The notes below the pieces were generated by a model, which saw only the letters and a program-made list of their open reading frames with translations, was not told the origin of the DNA and ran no database searches. Positions 1 to 10,359 of a DNA stretch of 64,000 nucleotides are shown piece by piece; the first letter of the stretch is position 1, and the number at the start of each line of letters is the position of its first letter. Made by a program: the position numbers and the translations under genes. The DNA is from Sulfitobacter sp. SK012 (GTDB lineage: Bacteria > Pseudomonadota > Alphaproteobacteria > Rhodobacterales > Rhodobacteraceae): the NCBI RefSeq assembly GCF_003352085.1, contig NZ_CP025804.1, forward strand, positions 1,798,001 to 1,862,000. Reading direction: 5' to 3'.

Positions 1-481
1 TTATACACGGCACGCCAAGTACTTCCTTTTGCAGGATTTCTGGGTCGGCATGAAGCTGGGGATCAAGTATTTCTTCCGGCCCAAGGCGACGTTGAACTAT
101 CCGCATGAAAAAGGCCCGCTCAGCCCGCGTTTCCGGGGTGAGCATGCCCTGCGTCGTTATCCCAACGGCGAAGAGCGCTGCATTGCGTGCAAACTTTGCG
201 AAGCCGTTTGTCCCGCGCAGGCCATCACGATTGATGCTGAGCCGCGCGATGATGGATCACGCCGCACCACGCGCTATGACATCGATATGACCAAATGCAT
301 CTATTGTGGTTTCTGCCAAGAAGCCTGCCCGGTGGATGCTATTGTTGAAGGCCCGAATTTTGAGTTCTCGACTGAGACCCGCGAAGAGCTGTTTTACGAC
401 AAGGACAAGCTTTTGGAAAATGGTGAGCGCTGGGAAGCCGAGATTGCGCGTAACCTTGAGATGGATGCGCCGTACCGATGA
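1..481 (+). CDS. nuoI: NADH-quinone oxidoreductase subunit I, 5' end cut by the window
   Basis: Peripheral-arm subunit of respiratory complex I that carries clusters N6a and N6b and passes electrons toward quinone. Two ferredoxin motifs are visible, [12 protein letters not shown] and [12 protein letters not shown], the classic 2x[4Fe-4S] arrangement. The frame is open from base 2 (reads [14 protein letters not shown]), so the gene starts just upstream of the window; the first internal start, a TTG at 29, is not the real one. About 159 residues are visible against a usual length near 164, so only a few are missing. Its stop overlaps the next ATG at 478 (ATGA), showing translational coupling. 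Confidence 0.97.
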   Translation, partial: YTRHAKYFLLQDFWVGMKLGIKYFFRPKATLNYPHEKGPLSPRFRGEHALRRYPNGEERCIACKLCEAVCPAQAITIDAEPRDDGSRRTTRYDIDMTKCIYCGFCQEACPVDAIVEGPNFEFSTETREELFYDKDKLLENGERWEAEIARNLEMDAPYR

Positions 482-897
482 CCGATAACCCCTTTGAAGC
501 AATGACCAAGCAGATGCAGGAAATGGCCAAGTCCTTTCCGGCGATGGATGCGTTTTCGCCCAAGGGTTTTGAGGCGATGATGGGCCTGATGCCCAAGGAC
601 ATGATGGAAACCTTCTTTGGCAACAAGCTTAACCCTGATGGGTTGGACGCCAAGACGCGGCTGCTTTTGACGTTGGCGGGGCTGACCATGCAAGGCGCAC
701 AGAACGAAGTTGTTTTGCGCCAAACTGTGCGCCACGCCGTTGAGGCGGGTGCACACAAGCAACAGATTATTGATACGATTGGCCAAATGGCCGCCTTTGC
801 CGGTATTCCTGCGATGAACCGCGCGATGCAACTGGCCCAAGAAGTGCTGGACGGTGACGCGGCGGATGAAGCCAAAGATAAGGAACGTGACGCATGA
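478..897 (+). CDS. Small carboxymuconolactone decarboxylase-like protein inside the nuo operon
   Basis: A 139-residue protein of unknown role lying between nuoI and nuoJ and overlapping both by 4 bp. Residues of about 50-125 resemble the all-helical AhpD/carboxymuconolactone decarboxylase fold ([11 protein letters not shown], then [20 protein letters not shown]). The protein contains no cysteine, so the CxxC redox centre of AhpD is absent and thiol peroxidase activity is unlikely. The first 60 residues are very rich in methionine. Overlap at both ends implies production with complex I; an accessory or assembly role is inference from position only. The family assignment is moderate, the gene itself certain. 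Confidence 0.85.
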   Translation: MTDNPFEAMTKQMQEMAKSFPAMDAFSPKGFEAMMGLMPKDMMETFFGNKLNPDGLDAKTRLLLTLAGLTMQGAQNEVVLRQTVRHAVEAGAHKQQIIDTIGQMAAFAGIPAMNRAMQLAQEVLDGDAADEAKDKERDA

Positions 898-1496
898 GCA
901 TTTTTGCATTCTATCTATTTGCAATCTGCGTGATCACAGGGGGGCTTTTCACCGTGATCAGCCGCAACCCCGTGCATTCCGTGCTTTGGTTAATCCTGTC
1001 ATTCCTGTCTGCAGCGGGCCTGTTTGTGCTTTTGGGTGCAGAGTTTGTCGCGATGCTCTTGGTCATCGTCTATGTCGGGGCCGTGGCGGTCCTGTTTTTG
1101 TTCGTTGTGATGATGCTGGACGTTGATTTCGCCGAATTGAAAGCCGAAATGGCGCGCTACATGCCGCTGGCGCTGTTGATCGCGCTCGTGATTCTCATGC
1201 AATTTGTGATGGCCTTTGGCGCTTGGGAATTCAATGCCGCCGCTGAGGGGCTGCGCGCGCAGGTGACGGATATGGATGTCACAAATACCGCCGCGCTTGG
1301 GTTAATCATTTATGACGATTACTTTTTGCTTTTCCAGCTGTCGGGCCTGATCCTGCTGGTTGCGATGATCGGTGCAATCGTGCTGACCCTGCGCCACCGC
1401 ACAGATGTCAAACGCCAGGACGTGGTCGCACAGATGATGCGTGATCCAGCTAAGGCGATGGAATTAAAAGACGTGAAACCGGGGCAGGGGCTGTAG
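894..1496 (+). CDS. nuoJ: NADH-quinone oxidoreductase subunit J
   Basis: Membrane subunit of complex I (ND6 equivalent), 200 residues with about five hydrophobic segments (for example [14 protein letters not shown] near the start and [18 protein letters not shown] near residue 155). The family's conserved [21 protein letters not shown] stretch is present around residues 50-70. It overlaps the preceding gene by 4 bp. It is followed by a 152-bp spacer with stem-loops before nuoK, the largest gap in this operon. Confidence 0.97.
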   Translation: MSIFAFYLFAICVITGGLFTVISRNPVHSVLWLILSFLSAAGLFVLLGAEFVAMLLVIVYVGAVAVLFLFVVMMLDVDFAELKAEMARYMPLALLIALVILMQFVMAFGAWEFNAAAEGLRAQVTDMDVTNTAALGLIIYDDYFLLFQLSGLILLVAMIGAIVLTLRHRTDVKRQDVVAQMMRDPAKAMELKDVKPGQGL

Positions 1497-1648
1497 GCGG
1501 GCGATTAGAGATATTGCCTACCAAAATACTATCGTGGTCGCGCTGAGCATTCTATTCGGCGGCTACAACCTGATCTGAGATCAGCCGGACCCGTATCCGG
1601 CACATAAGAATACTGCCCCGCAAGAGGGCCAAAAGACTGAGGGACGAC
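1497..1648 (+). other. nuoJ-nuoK spacer with two stem-loops
   Basis: Other visible nuo gene junctions overlap or are separated by under 20 bp, so this 152-bp spacer stands out. It holds a small hairpin CTGATC-TGA-GATCAG (1570-1584) directly next to GCCGGA-CCCGTA-TCCGGC (1584-1601). No T-tract follows, so it does not look like an intrinsic terminator; a processing or mRNA stability element is possible. A short reading frame without ATG ends at about 1577 and encodes a hydrophobic stretch ([15 protein letters not shown]), which I do not call as a gene. Confidence 0.5.
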
Positions 1649-1954
1649 ATGATCGGACTTGAACATTACCTGACAGTGGCGGCGACGCTGTTTGTCATCG
1701 GCATCTTCGGGCTTTTTCTGAACCGCAAGAACGTGATCATTCTGCTGATGAGCATCGAACTGATGCTCTTGGCGGTGAACATTAATCTTGTCGCATTCTC
1801 CAGCTTTCTGGGTGATCTGGTGGGGCAGGTGTTCACGCTGTTTGTCCTCACGGTTGCCGCAGCAGAAGCGGCGATTGGTCTGGCCATTTTGGTCTGTTTC
1901 TTCCGTAACCGTGGCACGATCGCGGTTGAAGACGTCAACGTGATGAAGGGCTGA
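1649..1954 (+). CDS. nuoK: NADH-quinone oxidoreductase subunit K
   Basis: ND4L-type membrane subunit of complex I, 101 residues, the normal family length, with three transmembrane helices. The conserved proton-path glutamates are present: one in [17 protein letters not shown] (helix 2) and one in [14 protein letters not shown] (helix 3). A good ribosome site (GAGGGACGAC) precedes the ATG. nuoL follows after 5 bp. Confidence 0.98.
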   Translation: MIGLEHYLTVAATLFVIGIFGLFLNRKNVIILLMSIELMLLAVNINLVAFSSFLGDLVGQVFTLFVLTVAAAEAAIGLAILVCFFRNRGTIAVEDVNVMKG

Positions 1955-1959
1955 GGATT

Positions 1960-4065
1960 ATGGAAACCACACTCCTTTTTGCCCCGCTGGTAGGTGCGAT
2001 CCTTTGCGGGTTCGGTTGGAAGATCATCGGCGAAGTTGCCGCGACTTGGATTTCAACCGGGCTGTTGTTCCTGTCGGCACTGCTCAGCTGGGTCGTGTTC
2101 CTGACCATGGACGCCAGCGTCACTGAGCATATCCAGATCCTACGCTTTATCGAAAGCGGTACACTGAGCACCGATTGGTCGATCCGTTTGGACCGTCTGA
2201 CGGCGATCATGCTGATCGTGATCACGACAGTGTCGAGCCTCGTACACCTTTATTCCTTTGGCTATATGGCCCATGACGAGAATTTTCGGGATAACGAAAG
2301 CTATCGTCCTCGGTTCTTTGCCTACCTGTCGTTCTTTACCTTTGCGATGTTGATGCTGGTGACGGCTGACAACCTTGTGCAGATGTTCTTTGGGTGGGAA
2401 GGCGTGGGCGTCGCGTCTTACCTGTTGATTGGCTTTTATTACCGTAAACCAAGTGCGAATGCTGCGGCTATCAAGGCGTTTGTGGTCAACCGTGTTGGTG
2501 ATTTCGGCTTTGCGCTGGGTATCTTTGCGCTGTTCTATCTGACTGACAGCATCCGTCTTGATGATATATTTGCTGCGGCCCCTGATCTGGCCGAGCAGCA
2601 GTTGAGCTTTCTGTGGCGCGAGTGGAATGCGGCCAATGTTATTGCCTTCCTGCTGTTTGTTGGCGCGATGGGTAAATCGGCGCAGTTGTTCCTGCACACT
2701 TGGCTTCCTGACGCGATGGAGGGCCCGACCCCTGTGTCGGCACTGATCCATGCCGCGACAATGGTAACCGCCGGTGTTTTCCTTGTGTGCCGCATGTCAC
2801 CGATCATGGAATTCGCCCCAGAAGCGATGATGTTTGTGACCTTCATCGGCGCAAGCACCGCGTTTTTCGCAGCCACCGTGGGTCTGGTTCAAACCGACAT
2901 CAAGCGCGTGATTGCTTATTCGACCTGTTCGCAGCTGGGCTATATGTTCGTGGCCGCAGGCGTTGGGATGTACTCGGCTGCGATGTTCCACCTCTTCACC
3001 CACGCGTTCTTTAAGGCAATGTTGTTTCTGGGCGCGGGGTCGGTCATTCATTCGATGCACCACGAGCAGGACATGAATAACTACGGCGGTCTGCGCAAAA
3101 AGATCCCCTACACTTTCGCGGCGATGATGATTGGTACGTTGGCGATCACAGGCGTTGGCATTCCTCTGACGCATATTGGTTTCGCAGGTTTCCTCAGTAA
3201 GGATGCGATTATTGAAAGCGCTTATGGCGGCGATTCAATGTACGGTTTCTGGCTTTTGGTAATCGCTGCTGCGATGACGAGCTTTTACAGCTGGCGCCTG
3301 ATGTTCATGACGTTCTATGGCAAGCCACGTGGCGACAAGCACACCCATGAGCACGCGCACGAGTCCCCGATGACCATGCTGATCCCACTGGGCGTACTGA
3401 GCCTTGGAGCCGTCTTTGCTGGTATGATCTGGTACAACTCCTTCTTTGGTCACGCTGAAGATATTGGCGAGTTCTACGGTATTCCCATGGCTGAGATGGC
3501 CGAGGGTGGTGCCGCGCATGTTGAAGGTGCCGAAGAGGCACATGATGATGCCGCGGCTACTGGCGATGATCACGGTGAAACCCATCACGGTGCTGGGTTT
3601 GCAGGGGCACCGGGCGAAGGTGCGATCTATTTTGGAGCCGACAACCATGTTCTGGACGCGGCCCATGGCGCGCCCACATGGGTCAAAGTCAGCCCGTTTA
3701 TTGCGATGCTCTTTGGTTTTGTGATGGCGATGTGGTTCTACATCTGGAACCCAAGCCTGCCTGCGCGTTTGGCAGCAAGCCAGCGCCCGCTATATCTGTT
3801 CTTACTTAACAAGTGGTACTTTGATGAGATCTACGACTTTATCTTCATCCGGCCTGCAAAGGCGCTCGGCCGCTTCTTGTGGAAACGTGGGGACGGTGGC
3901 GTGATTGACGGCACGCTCAACGGTATTGCGATGGGTATCATTCCGTGGCTCACACGGCTCGCGGGCCGCGCGCAGTCTGGCTATATCTTCACCTACGCTT
4001 TTGCGATGGTGATCGGTATTGCTGTGTTGGTGACTTGGATGACGATGACCGGGGGGGCACACTGA
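1960..4065 (+). CDS. nuoL: NADH-quinone oxidoreductase subunit L
   Basis: Antiporter-like proton-pumping subunit of complex I (ND5), 701 residues, many transmembrane helices. Key family features are visible: the glutamate in [14 protein letters not shown] (E147), the lysine in [14 protein letters not shown], and the [20 protein letters not shown] signature with its TM7-TM8 histidine. A His/Ala/Glu-rich hydrophilic insertion (about residues 450-560, with HTHEHAHE) separates the core from the C-terminal region that carries the long lateral helix; such inserts are common in this order. The stop overlaps the nuoM start by one base at 4065. Confidence 0.98.
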   Translation: METTLLFAPLVGAILCGFGWKIIGEVAATWISTGLLFLSALLSWVVFLTMDASVTEHIQILRFIESGTLSTDWSIRLDRLTAIMLIVITTVSSLVHLYSFGYMAHDENFRDNESYRPRFFAYLSFFTFAMLMLVTADNLVQMFFGWEGVGVASYLLIGFYYRKPSANAAAIKAFVVNRVGDFGFALGIFALFYLTDSIRLDDIFAAAPDLAEQQLSFLWREWNAANVIAFLLFVGAMGKSAQLFLHTWLPDAMEGPTPVSALIHAATMVTAGVFLVCRMSPIMEFAPEAMMFVTFIGASTAFFAATVGLVQTDIKRVIAYSTCSQLGYMFVAAGVGMYSAAMFHLFTHAFFKAMLFLGAGSVIHSMHHEQDMNNYGGLRKKIPYTFAAMMIGTLAITGVGIPLTHIGFAGFLSKDAIIESAYGGDSMYGFWLLVIAAAMTSFYSWRLMFMTFYGKPRGDKHTHEHAHESPMTMLIPLGVLSLGAVFAGMIWYNSFFGHAEDIGEFYGIPMAEMAEGGAAHVEGAEEAHDDAAATGDDHGETHHGAGFAGAPGEGAIYFGADNHVLDAAHGAPTWVKVSPFIAMLFGFVMAMWFYIWNPSLPARLAASQRPLYLFLLNKWYFDEIYDFIFIRPAKALGRFLWKRGDGGVIDGTLNGIAMGIIPWLTRLAGRAQSGYIFTYAFAMVIGIAVLVTWMTMTGGAH

Positions 4066-5624
4066 TGGAGCATCACTTGCTTTCTATCGTGACCTTTATG
4101 CCGGCCTTTGCCGCCGGTATTTTGGCGCTTTTCCTGCGTGGTGAAGACGAAGCCGCTGCGCGCAATGCGAAATGGCTGGCACTGATCACCACATCGGTGA
4201 CCTTCCTTGTGTCGATCTTTGTGTTCCTTGAATTTGATCCCACCAACACGGGCTTTCAATTGGTGGACGAGGCCGATTGGCTGATGGGCCTGAAATACCG
4301 CATGGGCGTTGACGGGATTTCGATCCTGTTTGTGATGCTCACCACATTCATGATGCCGCTTGTTATTGCGGCCAGCTGGAATGTGAACACGCGGGTCAAA
4401 GAATACATGATCGCGTTTCTATTGTTGGAAACGCTGATGCTGGGCGTGTTTATGGCGCTTGATCTTGTGCTGTTCTATCTGTTCTTTGAGGCTGGCCTCA
4501 TTCCGATGTTCTTGATCATTGGTATCTGGGGCGGGGCGAACCGGATCTACGCGAGCTTTAAGTTCTTCCTTTATACCTTCCTTGGTTCGGTTCTGATGTT
4601 GGTGGCGATGGTGGCGATGTACGCGGATGCGGGAACAACCTGTATCGGCGGCTGCGAAGTGAGTTTGCTCACCCATACCTTTGGCTCCGAGACGTTTAGC
4701 GTGCTGGGGATACAAGTCGTTGGTGGCGTACAGACCCTGATGTTCCTTGCGTTCTTTGCGAGCTTTGCGGTCAAGATGCCGATGTGGCCGGTTCACACCT
4801 GGTTGCCGGATGCGCACGTGCAGGCCCCGACTGCGGGTTCGGTTGTGCTGGCGGCGATCTTGCTCAAGATGGGTGGTTACGGCTTCTTGCGGTTCTCCTT
4901 GCCAATGTTCCCGGTCGGATCAGATGTCATGGGACCTTTAGTGCTGTGGATGAGCGCGATTGCGATTGTCTACACCTCGCTGGTGGCGCTGGTGCAAGAA
5001 GACATGAAAAAGCTCATCGCCTATTCATCCGTTGCGCACATGGGATTTGTAACCATGGGTATTTTCTCGGCGAACCAGCAGGGCATTGATGGCGCGATAT
5101 TCCAGATGATCAGCCACGGCTTTATCTCGGGCGCGCTCTTTCTTGCGGTTGGTGTGATCTATGACCGGATGCATACGCGCGACATCGATGCCTATGGCGG
5201 GCTAGTGAACCGTATGCCGGTTTATGCGATGATCTTTATGTTGTTCACGATGGCCAATGTCGGACTGCCGGGAACCAGCGGATTTGTTGGCGAATTCCTA
5301 ACACTGATTGCAGTCTTCCAGGTTAACACTTGGGTTGCAGCTGTGGCGACGACCGGTGTGATTTTGTCGGCGGCCTATGCGCTGTGGTTGTACCGCCGCG
5401 TGGTGATGGGCGACCTGATCAAAGAGAGCCTCAAAGGCATCACCGACATGACCTCGCGTGAAAAGTGGATTTTTGCTCCGCTGGTGGTGATGACATTGCT
5501 GCTGGGCGTCTACCCGGCGCTGGTACTTGATATAACCGGGCCCTCTGTGGCCGCGCTGGTTAATAACTACGAAGCTGCGTTGGACGTTGCGGGTGCCGCC
5601 GTGCAATCCGCCGCATCGCACTGA
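4065..5624 (+). CDS. nuoM: NADH-quinone oxidoreductase subunit M
   Basis: Antiporter-like subunit of complex I (ND4), 519 residues. The start chosen is ATG 4065 ([11 protein letters not shown]), which overlaps the nuoL stop; a longer upstream frame exists but lies inside nuoL and has no helix-like beginning. Glutamate E142 in [17 protein letters not shown] and lysines in [18 protein letters not shown] and [11 protein letters not shown] match the proton-transfer residues known for this family. The next gene, nuoN, follows after 16 bp. Confidence 0.98.
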   Translation: MEHHLLSIVTFMPAFAAGILALFLRGEDEAAARNAKWLALITTSVTFLVSIFVFLEFDPTNTGFQLVDEADWLMGLKYRMGVDGISILFVMLTTFMMPLVIAASWNVNTRVKEYMIAFLLLETLMLGVFMALDLVLFYLFFEAGLIPMFLIIGIWGGANRIYASFKFFLYTFLGSVLMLVAMVAMYADAGTTCIGGCEVSLLTHTFGSETFSVLGIQVVGGVQTLMFLAFFASFAVKMPMWPVHTWLPDAHVQAPTAGSVVLAAILLKMGGYGFLRFSLPMFPVGSDVMGPLVLWMSAIAIVYTSLVALVQEDMKKLIAYSSVAHMGFVTMGIFSANQQGIDGAIFQMISHGFISGALFLAVGVIYDRMHTRDIDAYGGLVNRMPVYAMIFMLFTMANVGLPGTSGFVGEFLTLIAVFQVNTWVAAVATTGVILSAAYALWLYRRVVMGDLIKESLKGITDMTSREKWIFAPLVVMTLLLGVYPALVLDITGPSVAALVNNYEAALDVAGAAVQSAASH

Positions 5625-5640
5625 TTAAAGGACGACCACG

Positions 5641-7083
5641 ATGATCACTGCCGATCTCAACATCATCCTGCCGGAAATTTTGCTTTCCGTCTTTGCCATC
5701 CTCGCGCTGCTTGGTGCGGTTTATACGGGCAAGGATCGCGTGGCGAGCCTCGTGTTGTGGCTGACTGCAGGGGTCATGGTGATCCTTGGGTTCTGGATTG
5801 GGATGACCGGTGAGGGCACCCGCGTGGCCTTTGGTGGCATGTTCAATGACGACGGTTTTGCACGGTATGCCAAAGTTACAATCTTGTTGTCGGCGGCCGT
5901 TGTTCTGGTGATGTCCGAAGGCTACATGCGTGCGCGTGATCTGCTGCGGTTTGAGTATCCTGTCCTTGTAGCGCTAAGCGTTGTGGGCATGATGATGATG
6001 GTGTCCGCTGGCGATCTGATGGCGCTTTATATGGGGCTGGAGCTGCAATCCCTGGCGCTTTATGTTGTCGCTTCTTTGCGGCGTGACAGCGTAAAATCCA
6101 CAGAAGCAGGCTTGAAGTACTTCGTGCTCGGCGCGCTGAGCTCTGGGATGCTGCTGTACGGTGCCTCGCTGGTCTACGGTTATGCCGGCACGACGCTGTT
6201 TTCGGGGATCATTCAGGTGGCTCAAGCCGGCGAGACCTCTATTGGGTTGCTCTTTGGTATCGTATTCCTGATCGCGGGTATGGCCTTTAAGGTTTCTGCT
6301 GTGCCGTTCCACATGTGGACGCCAGACGTCTATGAGGGCGCACCGACACCGATCACAGCCTTCTTTGCGACTGCGCCCAAGATGGCGGCGATGGGACTGT
6401 TTGCACGGGTACTGCATGATGCATTTGGCAATGCGGTCAGTGACTGGAGCCAGATCATCGCGCTGCTGTCGGTACTGTCGATGTTCCTTGGAGCCATCGC
6501 AGCGATCGGGCAAACCAACATCAAACGTCTGATGGCGTATTCGTCGATTGCGCATATGGGCTATGCGCTGATGGGACTGGCCGCCGGGACTGCCTTTGGC
6601 GTGCAAGCGATGCTGGTCTATATGGCGATCTACATCACGATGAACGTCGGAACATTTGCGTTTATCTTGTTGATGGAAAAGGACGGCCAGCCGGTCACAG
6701 ATATCGCGTCGCTCAATATGTATTCCAAGCAACATCCCGGACGCGCCTTGGCGCTGCTGGTTTTGATGTTCAGCCTTGCGGGTGTGCCACCCTTCGTGGG
6801 CTTCTTTGGCAAATTCTATGTGCTGCGCGCTGCCTATGAAGGTGGCTTGGCGTGGCTGGCAATCGCGGGTGTTATCGCATCGGTGATTGGCGCGTATTAC
6901 TACCTGCGCATCGTGTTCTTTATGTATTTCGGCGAGGACCGCTCAGATGCTTTGGATAACAATACGGGCGGCGTTTTGCAGATCGTTTTTGTTGCCTCAG
7001 CGGTGATGGTCACGCTTGCGAGTATCAGCATGTTTGGCGTCGAAGAAGCAGCGGCGGCTGCTGCCGCGATGCTGGTCAATTGA
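5641..7083 (+). CDS. nuoN: NADH-quinone oxidoreductase subunit N
   Basis: Third antiporter-like subunit of complex I (ND2), 480 residues and about 14 hydrophobic helices. Signature stretches: [36 protein letters not shown] with the conserved lysine, and [20 protein letters not shown]. The C-terminus ends in an alanine run. It is the last complex I gene of the operon; birA begins 25 bp downstream, the usual alphaproteobacterial order. Confidence 0.98.
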   Translation: MITADLNIILPEILLSVFAILALLGAVYTGKDRVASLVLWLTAGVMVILGFWIGMTGEGTRVAFGGMFNDDGFARYAKVTILLSAAVVLVMSEGYMRARDLLRFEYPVLVALSVVGMMMMVSAGDLMALYMGLELQSLALYVVASLRRDSVKSTEAGLKYFVLGALSSGMLLYGASLVYGYAGTTLFSGIIQVAQAGETSIGLLFGIVFLIAGMAFKVSAVPFHMWTPDVYEGAPTPITAFFATAPKMAAMGLFARVLHDAFGNAVSDWSQIIALLSVLSMFLGAIAAIGQTNIKRLMAYSSIAHMGYALMGLAAGTAFGVQAMLVYMAIYITMNVGTFAFILLMEKDGQPVTDIASLNMYSKQHPGRALALLVLMFSLAGVPPFVGFFGKFYVLRAAYEGGLAWLAIAGVIASVIGAYYYLRIVFFMYFGEDRSDALDNNTGGVLQIVFVASAVMVTLASISMFGVEEAAAAAAAMLVN

Positions 7084-7108
7084 TCCTGAACAGGGCTGCG
7101 ACTGAACA

Positions 7109-7849
7109 GTGAGCAATATGGGGAAATGGCCGCAGGGTTATGACCGCCATGTGCTCGACAGCATCGATTCCACCTTGTCAGAGGCTGCACGCCTAGCGCC
7201 GACGTTGGCTGCGGCCACTTGGATACTTGCCGCGGAGCAGACGGCCGCGCGCGGCAGACGCGGCCGCAGTTGGGCAACACCGCGCGGCAATTTCGCAGCA
7301 ACCCTTATCATGCCACGCACGGACCCACCTGCGCAGGCCGCTTTGCGCAGTTTTGTAATGTCGCTGGCGCTGTGGCGCAGCTTTGTTGAGGTGACGGGCC
7401 GTGAGGCGGATTTTGCGTTGAAATGGCCGAATGATGTTTTGCTGCGGGGCGGCAAAGTGGCCGGAATATTACTAGAAGGCACCGGCGACCATTTGGCCAT
7501 CGGCATTGGCGTAAACCTTGCCCATGCCCCTGGTGCGGATCAAGTTGAGGCAGGGGCCGTGCGCCCAGTATCGCTGTCCAGCACCGGGGCAATGGTCACG
7601 CCAGAGCATTTTCTGGATACGCTGGCGGCCCAGTATGCCGTGCTTGAAGATCAATTTCGCACTTACGGATTTGCGCCGATACGCGCCGCTTGGATGGAAC
7701 AGGCCGCACGGCGCGGCGAAGTGATCACTGCGCGCACCATGCGCGACGAAACAGTAGGCGTCTTTGAAGATGTGGATGCATCAGGTAACCTCATCCTTGG
7801 GACACCCAAGGGCCGCGTGATCGTCACGGCGGCGGATGTGTATTTCTAG
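7109..7849 (+). CDS. birA: Biotin--[acetyl-CoA-carboxylase] ligase
   Basis: Attaches biotin to the biotin carboxyl carrier lysine through biotinyl-5'-AMP. The 246-residue protein has the biotin-AMP loop ARGRRGR (about residues 47-53), LKWPNDVLLRGGKVAGIL with the catalytic lysine region, and a C-terminal SH3-like segment (VGVFEDVDASGNLIL). It starts directly with the ligase domain and has no N-terminal helix-turn-helix, so it is a group I enzyme that cannot act as the biotin repressor. The GTG at 7109 is used here; ATG 7118 is a close alternative. Confidence 0.94.
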   Translation: MSNMGKWPQGYDRHVLDSIDSTLSEAARLAPTLAAATWILAAEQTAARGRRGRSWATPRGNFAATLIMPRTDPPAQAALRSFVMSLALWRSFVEVTGREADFALKWPNDVLLRGGKVAGILLEGTGDHLAIGIGVNLAHAPGADQVEAGAVRPVSLSSTGAMVTPEHFLDTLAAQYAVLEDQFRTYGFAPIRAAWMEQAARRGEVITARTMRDETVGVFEDVDASGNLILGTPKGRVIVTAADVYF

Positions 7850-7865
7850 GCAGAAGGGGGCAACA

Positions 7866-8642
7866 ATGCTTCTGGCGATTGACTGCGGTAACACGAATAC
7901 GGTCTTCTCAATTTGGGACGGCAAAGCGTTTATCGCGACGTGGCGCACGGCCACTGAATGGCAGCGGACGGCGGACCAGTATTACGTCTGGCTCAGCACG
8001 TTGATGAAGTTCCAGCAGATCGAGGCGAACATCACAGATGTGATCGTGTCCTCAACTGTGCCACGGGTTGTCTACAATCTTCGCGTTTTCGCTGATCGGT
8101 ATTTTAACACGCGACCGATGGTGGTTGGAAAATCTGACTGTGCGCTGCCGGTTGATGTCCGCGTTGATGCCGGTACTGCCGTAGGGCCAGACCGTTTGGT
8201 GAACACCGTTGCGGGTTATGATCTCTATGGTGGTGACCTTGTGGTTGTTGATTTTGGCACCGCGACCACCTTTGATGTTGTGGCCCAAGATGGCGCCTAT
8301 ATTGGCGGCGTTATCGCACCCGGCGTGAACCTAAGCCTTGAGGCGTTGCACAATGCTGCAGCCGCTTTGCCGCATGTCGATATCTCCAAACCGCAGGCGG
8401 TGATCGGCACAAATACTGTTGCCTGTATGCAATCTGGCGTTTTTTGGGGTTATGTCGGTCTCGTTCGTGAGATATGTGCGCGGATAAAGGCGGAACGTGA
8501 CCGCGAGATGCGCGTCATCGCAACCGGCGGGCTAGCCCCCCTGTTTCAGCAAACTGAAACGCTTTTTGACGCCTTTCAAGATGACCTGACAATGCACGGA
8601 TTGACCGTGATTCATAAGTATAACAAGGATTTGACGAAATAA
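7866..8642 (+). CDS. coaX: Type III pantothenate kinase
   Basis: Catalyses the first step of coenzyme A synthesis, phosphorylation of pantothenate. Start ATG 7866 is chosen over the upstream in-frame start at 7836 because it is preceded by a good ribosome site (AGGGGG) and gives the family's standard beginning MLLAIDCGNTNT, the ASKHA phosphate-binding motif. VDAGTAVGPDRLVNTVAG and VVVDFGTATTFDVV match the pantothenate pocket and second phosphate motif. The 258 residues fit the type III family. rnj starts 1 bp after the stop. Confidence 0.95.
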   Translation: MLLAIDCGNTNTVFSIWDGKAFIATWRTATEWQRTADQYYVWLSTLMKFQQIEANITDVIVSSTVPRVVYNLRVFADRYFNTRPMVVGKSDCALPVDVRVDAGTAVGPDRLVNTVAGYDLYGGDLVVVDFGTATTFDVVAQDGAYIGGVIAPGVNLSLEALHNAAAALPHVDISKPQAVIGTNTVACMQSGVFWGYVGLVREICARIKAERDREMRVIATGGLAPLFQQTETLFDAFQDDLTMHGLTVIHKYNKDLTK

Positions 8643-8643
8643 T

Positions 8644-10311
8644 ATGAGCAGTGAAAGACTGATCTACCTGCCCCTTGGGGGGGCGGGTGAAATTGGCATG
8701 AATGCCTATGTTTACGGCTATGGCAAACCCGGCAAGGAGCGACTGATTGTCGTGGACCTTGGCGTGGCCTTCCCGGATATGGACACAAGCCCGGGCGTTG
8801 ATTTGATCATCGCCGACATCGCATGGCTGGAAAAACGCCGCAAACAGATCGAAGCGATCTTTGTTACACACGCGCACGAAGACCACGTGGGCGCGGTGGC
8901 ACACACCTATGACCGGCTGCGTGCCCCGATTTATGCGCGTAACTTTACCGCCAACATCGCGCGCCGCAAAATGTCAGAATACAAACACCCCGATGATGCA
9001 ATCACCACGGCGCAGGTTTGGCCCGCACAGATCACAGCTGGCCCGTTTACCGTTGGCTTCATGCCGATCTCGCACTCGATCCCTGAATCGTCAGCTTTGA
9101 TCATCGACAGCCCTGCCGGCCGGATTGTGCATTCGGGCGACTTTAAGGTCGATGTAACGCCCGGCGTTGGCGAAGCGTTCGACGCCGCTGCCTTTGCTGA
9201 GATTGCCAAGGACGGCGTCAAAGCTTTGGTATGTGACAGCACGAATGTGTTCTCACCCGAACCAGGTCGCTCTGAAGGGACCCTTGGACCCGCGATCGAA
9301 GAACTGGTTTCTTCGGCCAAAGGTATGGTTGTGGCGACAACGTTCGCGTCTAACGTGGCGCGGGTCAAAACACTTGCTCAAGCGGGCGAGCGGGCAGGGC
9401 GGTCTATCGTTTTGCTGGGTCGCGCGATGAAGCGGATGGTTGATGCGTCGCTTGAAACCGGCGTGATGAAAGATTTTCCGCCTACCATCAGCCCCGAGCA
9501 GGCACGCGGCATTCCACGTGAGAACGTGATGCTGCTGGTCACGGGCAGTCAAGGCGAGCGCCGTGCTGCCAGCGCGCAGTTGGCGCGCGGCAAGTACATG
9601 GGCCTTGAGATGAAAGAGGGCGATATGTTCCTCTTTTCGTCAAAAACCATTCCGGGCAACGAGCGTGGCGTGATCAAAGTCATGAATTCGTTTTCTGAGA
9701 TGGGTGTTGATGTTGTCGATGACAGCAACGGCAAATACCACGTGTCTGGCCACGCCAACCGTCCTGATCTGGAAACATTGCATGACATCATCAAGCCCCA
9801 GATCCTGATCCCAATGCACGGCGAGCATCGTCACTTGCGCGAGCACGTCAAGATCGCGGATGCCAAAGGCATTGCTGGTGTGCTGGCTGTCAACGGTATG
9901 ATGATCGACCTGTCTGGCAATGCGCCTAAGATTGCTGAGTACATCGAGACGGGGCGCACCTATCTGGATGGCTCTGTACAGGTTGGCGCGTTGGACGGCG
10001 TGGTTCGTGACCGTATTCGGATGGCGTTGAACGGTCATATGACCGTGACCGTGATCATTGACGATTCCGATGAGCCTTTGGGTGATCCGTGGGTCGACGC
10101 GATGGGCCTGCCGGAAATGGGCACGTCCAAGTCTCCGCTGGTTGATGTGGTTGAAGCTGATCTGGCGCAATGGTTGGGCCGTGCTTCGCCCAAAACCTTG
10201 CGCGATGACAAGCTGCTGGATGATGGCCTTCGCAAGATCGCACGTCAGTCTTCGAACAACGAGATCGGTAAGAAGCCTGAAGTTACAGTTGTGGTTAGCC
10301 GCCTAAGCTAA
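8644..10311 (+). CDS. rnj: Ribonuclease J
   Basis: Metallo-beta-lactamase-type ribonuclease (beta-CASP) with endo- and 5'-exonuclease activity in mRNA decay and rRNA maturation. The metal-binding HAHEDH motif lies at residues 76-81, followed by SHSIPES, HSGDFK and the beta-CASP end motif SGHANRPD then PMHGEHRHL. Length 555 fits the family. It is tightly coupled to coaX and followed at once by a perfect 13-bp hairpin. This nuo-birA-coaX-rnj order is common in Rhodobacterales. Confidence 0.96.
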   Translation: MSSERLIYLPLGGAGEIGMNAYVYGYGKPGKERLIVVDLGVAFPDMDTSPGVDLIIADIAWLEKRRKQIEAIFVTHAHEDHVGAVAHTYDRLRAPIYARNFTANIARRKMSEYKHPDDAITTAQVWPAQITAGPFTVGFMPISHSIPESSALIIDSPAGRIVHSGDFKVDVTPGVGEAFDAAAFAEIAKDGVKALVCDSTNVFSPEPGRSEGTLGPAIEELVSSAKGMVVATTFASNVARVKTLAQAGERAGRSIVLLGRAMKRMVDASLETGVMKDFPPTISPEQARGIPRENVMLLVTGSQGERRAASAQLARGKYMGLEMKEGDMFLFSSKTIPGNERGVIKVMNSFSEMGVDVVDDSNGKYHVSGHANRPDLETLHDIIKPQILIPMHGEHRHLREHVKIADAKGIAGVLAVNGMMIDLSGNAPKIAEYIETGRTYLDGSVQVGALDGVVRDRIRMALNGHMTVTVIIDDSDEPLGDPWVDAMGLPEMGTSKSPLVDVVEADLAQWLGRASPKTLRDDKLLDDGLRKIARQSSNNEIGKKPEVTVVVSRLS

Positions 10312-10316
10312 CCTTT

Positions 10317-10347
10317 GTTCCCGCCCGCAGCATTTGCGGGCGGGAAC
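10317..10347 (+). terminator. Strong hairpin just after rnj
   Basis: A perfect 13-bp stem, GTTCCCGCCCGCA pairing with TGCGGGCGGGAAC, with loop GCATT, begins 5 bp after the rnj stop. Only a weak T-rich run (ATTCTC) follows, so release could need help, but the position between rnj and a convergent pseudogene suggests 3'-end formation. Confidence 0.6.
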
Positions 10348-10359
10348 ATTCTCAGAGCA

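Noticed and set aside
394..924. Minus-strand open frame across nuoI, the CMD-like gene and nuoJ
   Set aside because: Antisense to three coupled genes and of shadow-like composition.
1521..1577. Possible micropeptide ending [15 protein letters not shown] between nuoJ and nuoK
   Set aside because: No ATG and no ribosome site; only a GTG would give about 14 residues. Kept as an observation on the spacer, not called as a gene.
5974..6735. Minus-strand open frame of 253 codons inside nuoN
   Set aside because: Antisense to a clear complex I gene, composition rich in His, Arg and Gln as expected of a shadow frame.
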